Below, piece after piece: positions 1 to 9,649 of a DNA stretch of 64,000 bases. Below the pieces are notes generated by a model. It did no database searches, was not told where the DNA came from, and saw only the letters and a program-made list of their open reading frames with translations. How positions within the stretch are numbered: the stretch's first letter is position 1; every line of letters starts with the position of its first letter. The stretch comes from Azospirillum lipoferum (GTDB taxonomy: Bacteria > Pseudomonadota > Alphaproteobacteria > Azospirillales > Azospirillaceae). The stretch spans positions 248,001 through 312,000 of the forward strand of contig NZ_JALJXJ010000004.1 in assembly GCF_024170005.1 (NCBI RefSeq), read 5' to 3'. The position numbers and the translations under genes were made by a program.

Positions 1-1
1 C

Positions 2-505
2 ATCCTGGGCGAACAGGGCCGCGAGCGGCTGTTCGAGCTGCTGGAGCGGGTCCGCGCGCGCGGCGGCAAGGTCGCCTTCGACACCAACTGGCGTCCGCGC
101 CTGTGGCCGGACCTTGAAACCGCCCGCGCCGCCTTCGACCGCATGCTGCGGCTGACCGACATCGCGCTGCCCGGCGTCACCGACCTGCGCGACCTCTATG
201 GCGACGCCGATGCCGACGCCGTTCTGGCCCGCGTCCGGAAGGCCGGCGTCGCCGAGATCGTCCTGAAGCTGGAACAGCCCGGTTGCGTGGTGATCGAGAA
301 TGGCGAGGCCGTCGAGGTGCCGGCCCAGAAGGTCGCCACGGTGGTCGACACCACGGCGGCCGGCGACAGCTTCAGCGCCGGCTATCTGGCCGCCCGCCTG
401 CGCGGCGAGGGTCCGGCCGACGCCGCCCGTGCCGCCCACAAGCTGGCCGCCGCCGTCATCCAGCACCGCGGCGCCATCATCCCGCGCGACGCCATGCCGG
501 CCTGA
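2..505 (+). CDS. kdgK: 2-dehydro-3-deoxygluconokinase, C-terminal part (PfkB family)
   Basis: The reading frame is open from the first bases of the window, so this is the 3' part of a gene beginning upstream. The visible 167 residues include the segment FDTNWRPRLW, typical of 2-keto-3-deoxygluconate kinases, and the PfkB signature near the end, DTTAAGDSFSAGYLAARL, whose Asp is the catalytic base in this sugar-kinase family. The enzyme phosphorylates KDG to KDPG in the cytosol, feeding uronate or Entner-Doudoroff catabolism. The TRAP transporter and sugar-type oxidoreductase further along may handle related substrates, but they are not in the same operon. The family is certain; the exact sugar is inferred from the FDTNWRP segment. 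Confidence 0.85.
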   Translation: MLGEQGRERLFELLERVRARGGKVAFDTNWRPRLWPDLETARAAFDRMLRLTDIALPGVTDLRDLYGDADADAVLARVRKAGVAEIVLKLEQPGCVVIENGEAVEVPAQKVATVVDTTAAGDSFSAGYLAARLRGEGPADAARAAHKLAAAVIQHRGAIIPRDAMPA

Positions 506-527
506 GCACCGGTTTCAAGCCGACACA

Positions 528-1139
528 TCAGCCTTCCGCCAGTTCGCGGCGGAAGGCGCGGCCCGCCATCTGCGCGACAACGGTGAGCGCCGCCTCGTCG
601 GCACCGTCGCGCGCCGCCGCAGACATCCCCTTCATCGCGATCGCCACGAAGTCCGCCAGCGCGTCGGCCCGTTCCGGCGCCTCTCCGGCGATGAAGTCCC
701 GGATCGCCGCCACACCGGCCTTCCTCATCACCTCGGCCAGCGCGCAGGCCTCCGGGTCGGCGCTGTTGCGCGCGCCGTCGAGCACGAGGCAGCCGGCCAC
801 CCCGTTTCGCTCCGGATAGAGCTGCGCCGCCAGCAGCAGCGTGCGCTCGATCACCTCGGCCACGCCACCGCCCTCGGCCTGCGCACGCGCGAAGATGTTC
901 GCCTCACCCGACGCATAGCGCCGGAGCGCCCGCTCGAACAGCCCGGCCTTGCTGCCGAAGGCCGCATAGAAGCTCGGCGGCTTGATTCCCAACTCCGCCC
1001 CCAACTCGGCAACGCCCACGGCGTCGTAGCCGCGCGCATGGAACAGCCTCATCGCGGTTTCGACCGCCTCGTCCATGTCGAAGGACCGTCGCCGTCCCCG
1101 CGATCCGGTCCTGGATTCGGGCAAATCTGTAGCGATCAC
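528..1139 (-). CDS. bdcR: TetR-family repressor BdcR
   Basis: A 203-residue TetR-type regulator. The helix-turn-helix lies near residues 30-60 (VAELGAELGIKPPSFYAAF), followed by a TetR C-terminal ligand domain of ordinary length. I chose the GTG at 1139 because AAGGAG sits just upstream on the minus strand; the frame is open further, but an earlier start would run into the divergent gene. It is divergent from bdcA, as bdcR is from bdcA in Escherichia coli. Two near-identical palindromes in the shared intergenic region, one overlying this gene's start codon, suggest it represses both genes. The ligand is unknown. Confidence 0.85.
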   Translation of the reverse strand: MIATDLPESRTGSRGRRRSFDMDEAVETAMRLFHARGYDAVGVAELGAELGIKPPSFYAAFGSKAGLFERALRRYASGEANIFARAQAEGGGVAEVIERTLLLAAQLYPERNGVAGCLVLDGARNSADPEACALAEVMRKAGVAAIRDFIAGEAPERADALADFVAIAMKGMSAAARDGADEAALTVVAQMAGRAFRRELAEG

Positions 1140-1143
1140 TATA
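1128..1143. promoter_or_regulatory. Putative BdcR operator, box 1
   Basis: TGTAGCGATCACTATA is a nearly perfect inverted repeat (core TAGCGATCACTA). It overlaps the GTG start of bdcR, so bound repressor would block its own gene. Box 2 repeats the same sequence, extended by ATTTTCTC on its right, exactly 50 bp away. Assignment to BdcR is inferred from position. Confidence 0.6.
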
Positions 1144-1177
1144 TTTTCTCCTTGCACAAACCCTCCACCTCCATTTA

Positions 1178-1193
1178 TATAGCGATCACTACA
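1178..1193. promoter_or_regulatory. Putative BdcR operator, box 2
   Basis: TATAGCGATCACTACA is the second copy of the palindrome. It lies about 20 bp upstream of the bdcA start and just before its ribosome-binding site AAGGAG (1201-1206). The two boxes are in direct orientation, and the 23-bp repeats that contain them differ at only two positions. Confidence 0.6.
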
Positions 1194-1212
1194 TTTTCTC
1201 AAGGAGCACATC

Positions 1213-1926
1213 ATGGGTGAGTTCACCGGCCGCAAGATCCTGGTCCTCGGCGGCAGCCGCGGCATCGGCAAGGCCATCGTCCGCCGCTTCGCCAAGGCCG
1301 GCGGCGCGGTCGCCTTCACCTATGCCGGGTCGAAGGACGCCGCAGAGGCGCTTGCCGCCGAAACCGGTGCTGAGGCCATCCGCACCGACAGCGCCGACCG
1401 CAACGCCCTGATCGCGACGGTGGCAGACCGCGGCGCGCTGGACGTGCTGGTCGTCAATGCCGGCACGGCGATCCTGGGCGATCCGCTGACCTTCGACCCC
1501 GACGCCGTCGACCGCATGATCGACATCAACGTCCGGGCGCCCTACCACGCGGCGGTCGAAGCGGCCCGGCGCATGAACGACGGCGGGCGCATCATCGTCA
1601 TCGGTTCGGTCAACGGCGACCGCATGCCCTTCGCCGGCGGGGCCGCCTATGCCCTGACCAAGGCGGCAGTACAAGGCATGGTGCGCGGCCTCGCCCGCGA
1701 TTTCGGCGACCGCGGCATCACCGTGAACGCGATCCAGCCGGGTCCGACCCATAGCGACATGAACCCGGCCGACGGCCCGATGGCGCCCGCCATGCACAGC
1801 TTCATGGCGATCAAGCGCCACATCGACGCCGACGAGGTCGCCGAACTGACCGCCTATGTCGCCGGTCCGCATGCCGCGATGATCACCGGCTCGTTCCAGA
1901 CCATCGACGGCGGCTTCGGCGCCTGA
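1213..1926 (+). CDS. bdcA: SDR-fold protein BdcA (biofilm-dispersal, c-di-GMP-binding type)
   Basis: A 237-residue short-chain dehydrogenase/reductase. The Rossmann motif GGSRGIG is at residues 13-19, NAG is near residue 82, and the catalytic YxxxK is visible as YALTK. Long stretches (FTYAGSKDAA, IGSVNGDRMP, RGLARDFG.RGIT) match E. coli BdcA as I remember it. That protein binds cyclic di-GMP and promotes biofilm dispersal. The start has a strong AAGGAG seven bases upstream. The divergent bdcR and the twin operators support the assignment. Whether this homologue binds c-di-GMP or acts as an oxidoreductase cannot be told from sequence. Confidence 0.87.
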   Translation: MGEFTGRKILVLGGSRGIGKAIVRRFAKAGGAVAFTYAGSKDAAEALAAETGAEAIRTDSADRNALIATVADRGALDVLVVNAGTAILGDPLTFDPDAVDRMIDINVRAPYHAAVEAARRMNDGGRIIVIGSVNGDRMPFAGGAAYALTKAAVQGMVRGLARDFGDRGITVNAIQPGPTHSDMNPADGPMAPAMHSFMAIKRHIDADEVAELTAYVAGPHAAMITGSFQTIDGGFGA

Positions 1927-1958
1927 CGCCAAGCATTCGAAAACAAGCCTTTGAAAAA

Positions 1959-1983
1959 GCGGGGGACGGATGTTGTCCCCCGC
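1959..1983 (-). terminator. Rho-independent terminator between convergent genes
   Basis: A 9-bp perfect stem (GCGGGGGAC / GTCCCCCGC) with a 7-base loop. Read on the minus strand it is followed by TTTTTCAA, so it mainly terminates the small gene at 1988-2299. The plus-strand side has only a weak T-rich tail for bdcA. Confidence 0.75.
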
Positions 1984-1987
1984 TCTT

Positions 1988-2299
1988 CTATTTCTGCTGA
2001 TCCTCGCGCGAGGCCCCCGTGCCGCCGGTGGCGTCCGGCAGCGGGGTGTGGCCGGTGTTGCCGGTGCGGTGCTGCGGGTCGTCGCCGGCCTGCGGCGTGT
2101 TGCCGGTGGACATGGCATCGACAGCCCGCCTGATCCGCTCGCCGCCTTCGCGCGCATCCTGTTCGTGGCCGGACAGGTCACCCGCCACCCGGTCCTTGGC
2201 CTGATCGATCACGCCCTTCATGCGCTCGTTGTCGCCTTGGGCCTGATCCTGCCCGCTGCCCTGATCCTGGCCCTGATTCTGGTCATTCCGGTCGCTCAT
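1988..2299 (-). CDS. Small hydrophilic Gln/Asp-rich protein, unknown function
   Basis: A 103-residue, strongly hydrophilic protein with no signal peptide or membrane segment. The N-terminus is a low-complexity DRNDQNQGQDQGSGQDQ tract. The middle (MKGVIDQAKDRVAGDLSGHE) has the amphipathic Lys/Ala/Asp pattern of CsbD-like stress proteins, but the match is too weak to name it. The C-terminus is disordered (Gly, Thr, Gln). The ATG at 2299 is preceded by an AAGGG ribosome site. It stands alone, transcribed away from ogt's terminus and ending at a good terminator. A stress-related role is only a guess. Confidence 0.6.
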   Translation of the reverse strand: MSDRNDQNQGQDQGSGQDQAQGDNERMKGVIDQAKDRVAGDLSGHEQDAREGGERIRRAVDAMSTGNTPQAGDDPQHRTGNTGHTPLPDATGGTGASREDQQK

Positions 2300-2386
2300 C
2301 ACAGCACCCTTCCGTTGGCGTGTTCCTCCCCTCAACAACCGGGACGCCACAGCGAAATGCTCTGAACGGAAGCGGTATGGTGTCCC

Positions 2387-2908
2387 CTACCCTACGGTTA
2401 CCCCCTCATGCGCCAGCAGCCAGCGCTTGCGCTCCACCCCGCCGCCATAGCCGGTCAACGCCCCGCCGGAGCCGATCACCCGGTGGCAGGGCACCACGAC
2501 GCTGAGCGGGTTGGCGCCGTTGGCATGCCCCGCCGCCCGCACCGCCGCCGGACGCCCGGCCAGCGCCGCCAGTTCGCGGTAGGCTATGGTCGTGCCGCAG
2601 GGAATCCCGCGCAACGCTGCCCACACCGCGCGCTGGAACGGTGTCCCACCGGTGCGCACCGGCAGCCTGTCGATGACGGCGAGATCGCCCGCGAAATAGG
2701 CATCCATCGCCCGCGTCAGGCCACCCGGATCACGTGACGGTCGCAGTTCATAGCCGCCGGAGTGATGCAGGCGCAGCAGCCGGTGCAGCCGGTCCTCATG
2801 GTCGGTCCAGTCGATGGCGCGCAGGGCGCCCTCCCCATCCGCCACCACGATCAGTTCGCCGATCGGCGTGGCGGTGCGGTCGATCAGCAGACTGGAGACG
2901 GCGGACAT
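2387..2908 (-). CDS. ogt: Methylated-DNA--protein-cysteine methyltransferase
   Basis: A 173-residue DNA repair protein that transfers methyl groups from O6-methylguanine to its own cysteine. The active-site motif PCHRVIG is present with the cysteine at about residue 141. It is preceded by the DNA-binding helix region (GTPFQRAVWAALRGIPCG) and followed by the usual GYGGGVERKRWLL tail. The length fits stand-alone Ogt; there is no Ada regulatory domain. I took the ATG at 2908 rather than earlier in-frame codons because homology begins there. It is transcribed away from preT. Confidence 0.92.
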   Translation of the reverse strand: MSAVSSLLIDRTATPIGELIVVADGEGALRAIDWTDHEDRLHRLLRLHHSGGYELRPSRDPGGLTRAMDAYFAGDLAVIDRLPVRTGGTPFQRAVWAALRGIPCGTTIAYRELAALAGRPAAVRAAGHANGANPLSVVVPCHRVIGSGGALTGYGGGVERKRWLLAHEGVTVG

Positions 2909-3252
2909 CACGGCACACCCTATCCCGGTTGCATAGGTGCGCTGCCAAATTTGGAGGCAGCGGCTCTGCGGCGCAACCCTTTGATACGGCGCAATTTCCT
3001 GTTTCCGCGCTCGCGAATTCCCATGCGTTTCTTGCGTATCGCCGCGAAAAGAGGCGCCAAAAGGCTGAGTTGCGTGCAATCCGCATGGCTGGCATGATGG
3101 AGCCATGCCTGTCCATACCGTCAGTTCTTGACCGAACAGTCAGCTTTTCCGCCGCCCAACGCCGTTGGCAGTGCTGGTTGGTTCTCTTGGCACGCGGGTT
3201 GCTGACGCTTCGGTAGATACGCCGCTCTGCGACCGAAGGGAAGCCATCCGCC
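2909..3252. other. Intergenic region between divergent ogt and preT
   Basis: 344 bp with no convincing gene. It must hold the promoters of ogt (minus) and of the pyrimidine operon (plus). A short AT-richer patch lies around 2940-3020. I could not pick a reliable RutR-type operator here. Confidence 0.5.
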
Positions 3253-4575
3253 ATGACCCTGATCGCTACGCTTTCCACCGCCCAATACCCGGCCGAAGAC
3301 CAGCTGGCTTCGCCCTACACCGACCTGACGCCGGCGATGACGCCGGTGCAGGCGTTGGCCGAGTCGAACCGCTGCCTGTTCTGCTACGACGCCCCCTGCA
3401 TCAAGGCCTGTCCGACCGGGATCGACATCCCGGCCTTCATCCGCTCGATCGCCACCGGCAACCTGAAGGGTGCCGCGACGACGATCCTGTCGGAGAACAT
3501 CATGGGCGGCACCTGCGGCCGAGTCTGCCCGACCGAGACCCTGTGCGAACAGTCCTGCGTCCGCAACCGGGCGGAGGACCGCCCCGTCGCCATCGGCCGG
3601 CTGCAACGCCACGCCACCGACCGCCTGATCGACGGCGAACCCGCCCACCCCTTCGCCCGCGCCGCCGCCACCGGCAAGCGAGTCGCCGTGGTCGGTGCCG
3701 GCCCGGCCGGCCTGTCCTGCGCTCACCGCCTCGCCACGCTCGGCCATGAGGTGACGGTGTTCGAGGCGAAGGCGAAGTCCGGCGGCCTCAACGAATATGG
3801 CCTCGCCCCCTACAAGATGGCCGACGATTTCGCCCAGCGCGAGGCCGCCTTCATCCTCGGCGTCGGCGGCATCACGGTGGAGCATGGCCGCAGGCTGGGC
3901 GCCGACCTGTCGCTCGACAGCCTGCGCGCCGACTATGACGCCGTCTTCCTCGGCGTCGGCCTGGGGTCCAACAACCGGCTCGGCATTCCCGGCGAGGAGC
4001 GTGCGGGCGTCGAGGACGCCACCGCCTTCATCGAGCGCGTCCGTCAGGCTCCCCCCGGCCAGCCGCCCGCGGTGGGCCGCAGCGTCGTGGTGATCGGCGG
4101 CGGCAACACCGCCGTCGACGCCGCCATCCAGGCCAAGCGCCTGGGTGCGGAGGACGTCACCCTGGTCTACCGTCGCGGCCGTGCTCAGATGGGCGCCACC
4201 GCCTGGGAGCAGGGACTGGCACAGACCGAGGGCGTCGTGCTGAAGACCTTCGCCGCCCCCAAAGAAATCGGCGACACCACCATCACCTTTGAGCGCACCC
4301 GGCTCGCCGACGGCAAGCTGGCCGGCACCGGCGAGACCTTCACCCTCCAGGCCGACATGGTGCTGAAGGCGGTGGGGCAAAAGCTGTCCACCGACGCGCT
4401 GGCCGGCCTTCAGGTCACCGGCGGCAAGATCGCCATCGACGCCACCTACCGCACCACGCTGACCAAGGTCTGGGCCGGCGGCGACTGCGTCGCGACGGGC
4501 GAGGATCTGACGGTCCAGTCCGTGCAGGACGGCAAGCTCGCCGCCCTCGCCATCCACAGCCACCTGACCGCCTGA
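3253..4575 (+). CDS. preT: NAD-dependent dihydropyrimidine dehydrogenase subunit PreT
   Basis: A 440-residue flavoprotein. The N-terminal iron-sulfur domain (about residues 35-115) carries the cysteine clusters CLFCYDAPCIKACPTG and GGTCGRVCPTETLCEQSC. It is followed by an FAD-binding GAGPAGLSC motif near residue 155 and an NADH-binding GGGNTAVDAA motif near 285. With PreA it reduces uracil and thymine to their dihydro forms in the cytosol, the first step of reductive pyrimidine breakdown. preA starts 17 bp after its stop, so the two are co-transcribed and probably coupled. All landmark residues are intact. Confidence 0.93.
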   Translation: MTLIATLSTAQYPAEDQLASPYTDLTPAMTPVQALAESNRCLFCYDAPCIKACPTGIDIPAFIRSIATGNLKGAATTILSENIMGGTCGRVCPTETLCEQSCVRNRAEDRPVAIGRLQRHATDRLIDGEPAHPFARAAATGKRVAVVGAGPAGLSCAHRLATLGHEVTVFEAKAKSGGLNEYGLAPYKMADDFAQREAAFILGVGGITVEHGRRLGADLSLDSLRADYDAVFLGVGLGSNNRLGIPGEERAGVEDATAFIERVRQAPPGQPPAVGRSVVVIGGGNTAVDAAIQAKRLGAEDVTLVYRRGRAQMGATAWEQGLAQTEGVVLKTFAAPKEIGDTTITFERTRLADGKLAGTGETFTLQADMVLKAVGQKLSTDALAGLQVTGGKIAIDATYRTTLTKVWAGGDCVATGEDLTVQSVQDGKLAALAIHSHLTA

Positions 4576-4592
4576 GGAAAGGGAGCCACATC

Positions 4593-5879
4593 ATGGCCGA
4601 TCTTCGCAGCACCATCGCCGGCATCCGCTCCCCCAACCCCTTCTGGTTGGCCTCCGCCCCGCCGACCGACAAGGCCTACAACGTCGTCCGCGCCTTCAAG
4701 GCGGGCTGGGGCGGCGTGGTGTGGAAGACGCTGGGCGAGGACCCGCCGGTGGTCAACGTCTCCAGCCGCTACGGCGCACATCTCGACACCGACCGCCGGA
4801 TGATCGGCTTCAACAACATCGAGCTGATCTCCGACCGGCCGCTGGAGGTCAATCTGCGCGAGATCATGGAGGTCAAGCGCGACTGGCCCGACCGCGCCAT
4901 GGTCGTCTCGCTGATGGCGACCATGACGGAGGCCGCCTGGGCCGGCCTCGCCCGCCGCGTCGCCGAGACCGGGGCCGCCGACGGGCTGGAACTCAACCTC
5001 GGCTGCCCGCACGGCATGTGCGAGCGCGGCATGGGCTCCGCCATCGGGCAGGTGCCGGAGATGGTCGAGCAGGTCACCCGCTGGGTGAAGAACGCCGTCA
5101 ACCTGCCGGTGATCGTCAAGCTGACCCCCAACATCACCAACATCCTGTGGTCGGCCGAAGCGGCCAAGCGCGGCGGCGCCGATGCCATCTCGCTGATCAA
5201 CACGGTGAACTCCATCGTCGCGGTCGACCTCGACGCCATGGCGCCGACCCCGGTGGTCGACGGCAAGGGCAGCCATGGCGGCTATTGCGGCCCGGCGGTG
5301 AAGCCGATCGCGCTGAACATGGTGGCGGAGATCGCCCGCAATCCCGATACCCGCGGCCTGCCGGTCAGCGGCATCGGCGGCATCACCACATGGCGCGATG
5401 CGGCGGAGTTCCTGGCGCTGGGCGCCACCAACGTCCAGGTCTGCACCGCCGCGATGACCTACGGCTTCAAGATCGTCGAGGACATGATCGGCGGCCTGTC
5501 CAACTGGATGGACGAGAAGGGATACCGGACGCTGGACGAGTTGAGCGGGCGCGCAGTGCGCAACGTCGTCAACTGGAACGACCTGAACATGAACTTCTCG
5601 ACCAAGGCGGTGATCGACCCCGCCTTGTGCATCGACTGCGGCCGCTGCCACATCGTCTGCGAGGACACCTCGCACCAGGCGATCCGCATCGACGCCGGAG
5701 AGGGCCGACGGGTCTTCACCGTGGTCAACGAGGAATGCGTCGGCTGCAACCTGTGCAGCCATGTCTGCCCGGTGCCGGACTGCATCACCATGGTGCCGGA
5801 GCAGAACAATCTGCCCTACGTCACCTGGCCCAACGACGCCCGCAACCCGATGCGCGTCCCCGAAGCCGCCGCCGAATAA
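4593..5879 (+). CDS. preA: NAD-dependent dihydropyrimidine dehydrogenase subunit PreA
   Basis: A 428-residue catalytic subunit. It has a dihydroorotate-dehydrogenase-like FMN barrel (residues about 1-320) containing the catalytic-loop segment NLGCPHGMCERGMG. A C-terminal ferredoxin domain follows with two cluster motifs, CIDCGRCHIVC and CVGCNLCSHVCPVPDC. It reduces uracil or thymine with electrons relayed from PreT. The start has GGAAAGGGAG upstream. It sits between preT and the ureido-hydrolase gene, as expected for a three-step pathway operon. Confidence 0.93.
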   Translation: MADLRSTIAGIRSPNPFWLASAPPTDKAYNVVRAFKAGWGGVVWKTLGEDPPVVNVSSRYGAHLDTDRRMIGFNNIELISDRPLEVNLREIMEVKRDWPDRAMVVSLMATMTEAAWAGLARRVAETGAADGLELNLGCPHGMCERGMGSAIGQVPEMVEQVTRWVKNAVNLPVIVKLTPNITNILWSAEAAKRGGADAISLINTVNSIVAVDLDAMAPTPVVDGKGSHGGYCGPAVKPIALNMVAEIARNPDTRGLPVSGIGGITTWRDAAEFLALGATNVQVCTAAMTYGFKIVEDMIGGLSNWMDEKGYRTLDELSGRAVRNVVNWNDLNMNFSTKAVIDPALCIDCGRCHIVCEDTSHQAIRIDAGEGRRVFTVVNEECVGCNLCSHVCPVPDCITMVPEQNNLPYVTWPNDARNPMRVPEAAAE

Positions 5880-5916
5880 GAACGCTGCACGACAACGACG
5901 TTCAGGAGAGAGCAAC

Positions 5917-7200
5917 ATGTCCACCCCGCAGAATGTCGCCGTGAACGGCTCGCGCCTGTGGCAGAGCCTGATGGACATGGCGCAGATCGGCGCCACGCCC
6001 AAGGGCGGCGTGTGCCGGCTGGCGCTGACCGACCTCGACAAGCAGGGCCGCGACCTGTTCGTGCAATGGTGCGAGGAGGCCGGCTGCACGGTCTCCGTCG
6101 ACAAGATGGGCAACATCTTCGCCCGCCGCCCCGGCCGCGACGACAGTCTGCCCCCGGTCATCATGGGCAGCCATCTCGACAGCCAGCCGACCGGCGGCAA
6201 GTATGACGGCGTCTATGGCGTGCTGGCCGGGCTGGAGGTGGTGCGCAGCCTGAACGACATGAACTACGTCACAGAGGCCCCGGTGGAGGTCGCGGTCTGG
6301 ACCAACGAGGAAGGCTCGCGCTTCGCCCCGGCCATGGTGTCGTCCGGCGTCTTCGCCGGGGTGTTCGACCTGGACTACGGCCTGTCCCGCGCCGACCTTG
6401 ATGGCAAGACGATGGGCGAGGAGCTGGCCCGCATCGGCTATGCCGGCGACCGGGAGGTCGGCGGTCGCAAGGTCGGCGCCTATTTCGAGGCCCATATCGA
6501 ACAGGGTCCGATCCTGGAGATCGAAGGCAAGACCATCGGCGTCGTCACCGACTGCCAGGGCCAGCGCTGGTACGAGATCACCTTCACCGGCCAGGAGGCC
6601 CATGCCGGCCCGACCCCGATGGTCCGCCGCAAGGACGCGCTGCTGGGCGCCGCCCGCGTCGTCGATGCGGTCAACCGCATCGGCATGAAATACGGCCCGC
6701 TCGCCTGCGCCACGGTGGGCCTGATGCAGATCCATCCCAACAGCCGCAACGTCATCCCCGGCCGCGTCTTCTTCACCGTCGATTTCCGCCATCCCGACGA
6801 CGCCATCCTCGCCGCCATGGACGGCGAGCTGCGGACCGAGGTGGAACGCATCGCCGGCGAGATCGGGCTGGAGACCGACTTCCAGCAGATCTGGTACTAC
6901 GCCCCGATCAAGTTCGACGAGACCTGCGTCGCCGCCGTCCGCAAGGGGGTGGAGCGCACCGGCCACAGCTTCCGCGACATCGTGTCGGGCGCCGGCCACG
7001 ACGCCTGCTACCTGTCCAAGGTGGCGCCGACGGCGATGGTCTTCATCCCCTGCATCGACGGCATCAGCCACAACGAGGTCGAGGAGACGACCCCGGAATG
7101 GTCGACCGCCGGCTGCGAGGTGCTGCTGCACGCCGTGCTGGACCGCGCCAACGCCATGGCCGAACTGAGCCCTCTCCCCCCTGGGGAGAGGGTGGGGTGA
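5917..7200 (+). CDS. M20-type Zn-dependent hydrolase, probable N-carbamoyl-beta-alanine amidohydrolase
   Basis: A 427-residue amidase of the hydantoinase/carbamoylase family. Metal ligands are visible in GSHLDSQPTGGKYDG (about residue 85) and in WTNEEGSRF. AHIEQGPILE and GAGHDACYLS complete the family pattern. Relatives cleave allantoate or N-carbamoyl-amino acids. The neighbours preT, preA and hydA point to N-carbamoyl-beta-alanine, releasing beta-alanine, CO2 and ammonia. The start at 5917 has AGGAGAG upstream. The last ten residues (SPLPPGERVG) are encoded by a palindromic repeat rather than by family sequence. Confidence 0.85.
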   Translation: MSTPQNVAVNGSRLWQSLMDMAQIGATPKGGVCRLALTDLDKQGRDLFVQWCEEAGCTVSVDKMGNIFARRPGRDDSLPPVIMGSHLDSQPTGGKYDGVYGVLAGLEVVRSLNDMNYVTEAPVEVAVWTNEEGSRFAPAMVSSGVFAGVFDLDYGLSRADLDGKTMGEELARIGYAGDREVGGRKVGAYFEAHIEQGPILEIEGKTIGVVTDCQGQRWYEITFTGQEAHAGPTPMVRRKDALLGAARVVDAVNRIGMKYGPLACATVGLMQIHPNSRNVIPGRVFFTVDFRHPDDAILAAMDGELRTEVERIAGEIGLETDFQQIWYYAPIKFDETCVAAVRKGVERTGHSFRDIVSGAGHDACYLSKVAPTAMVFIPCIDGISHNEVEETTPEWSTAGCEVLLHAVLDRANAMAELSPLPPGERVG

Positions 7201-7281
7201 GGAGGACACGCCGCAGGATTTTCACAAAGGTCCCCGCAACGCATCCCCCTCACCCTAACCCTCTCCCCGGGGGGAGAGGGG
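7170..7281 (+). repeat. Composite palindromic repeat, copy 1
   Basis: Two GC-rich palindromes, CCCTCTCCCC..GGGGAGAGGG at 7170-7192 and again at 7259-7280, flank a conserved core containing CCGCAGGATTTTCACAAAG. Inner tails GTGAGG and CCTCACC face each other. The left palindrome overlaps the 3' end and stop of the upstream hydrolase gene. Copy 2 lies at 9519-9633 in the opposite orientation. Confidence 0.8.
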
Positions 7282-7301
7282 ATAGGTGCCAGTCGAGATG
7301 A

Positions 7302-9499
<2,198 letters not shown>

Positions 9500-9518
9500 G
9501 CAAAACAACGCCCAAAAT

Positions 9519-9633
9519 CCCCTCTCCCCCCCGGGGAGAGAGTTAGGGTGAGGGGGAAGCACTGCGGGACTTTTGTCGAAATCCTGCGGTGTATCCCCCT
9601 CACCCCGACCCTCTCCCCAGGAGGGAGAGGGAG
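9519..9633 (-). repeat. Composite palindromic repeat, copy 2
   Basis: Same architecture as copy 1, inverted: palindromes at 9520-9541 and 9609-9631 around a core whose reverse complement contains CCGCAGGATTTCGACAAAAG. It fills the gap between hydA and the convergent RTX gene and may act as their shared transcript end. Confidence 0.8.
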
Positions 9634-9649
9634 TGGTCAGTTCCCCCGA

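Noticed and set aside
3121-4563. A 480-codon minus-strand frame opposite preT
   Set aside because: Shadow frame; the plus strand has iron-sulfur, FAD and NAD motifs in order.
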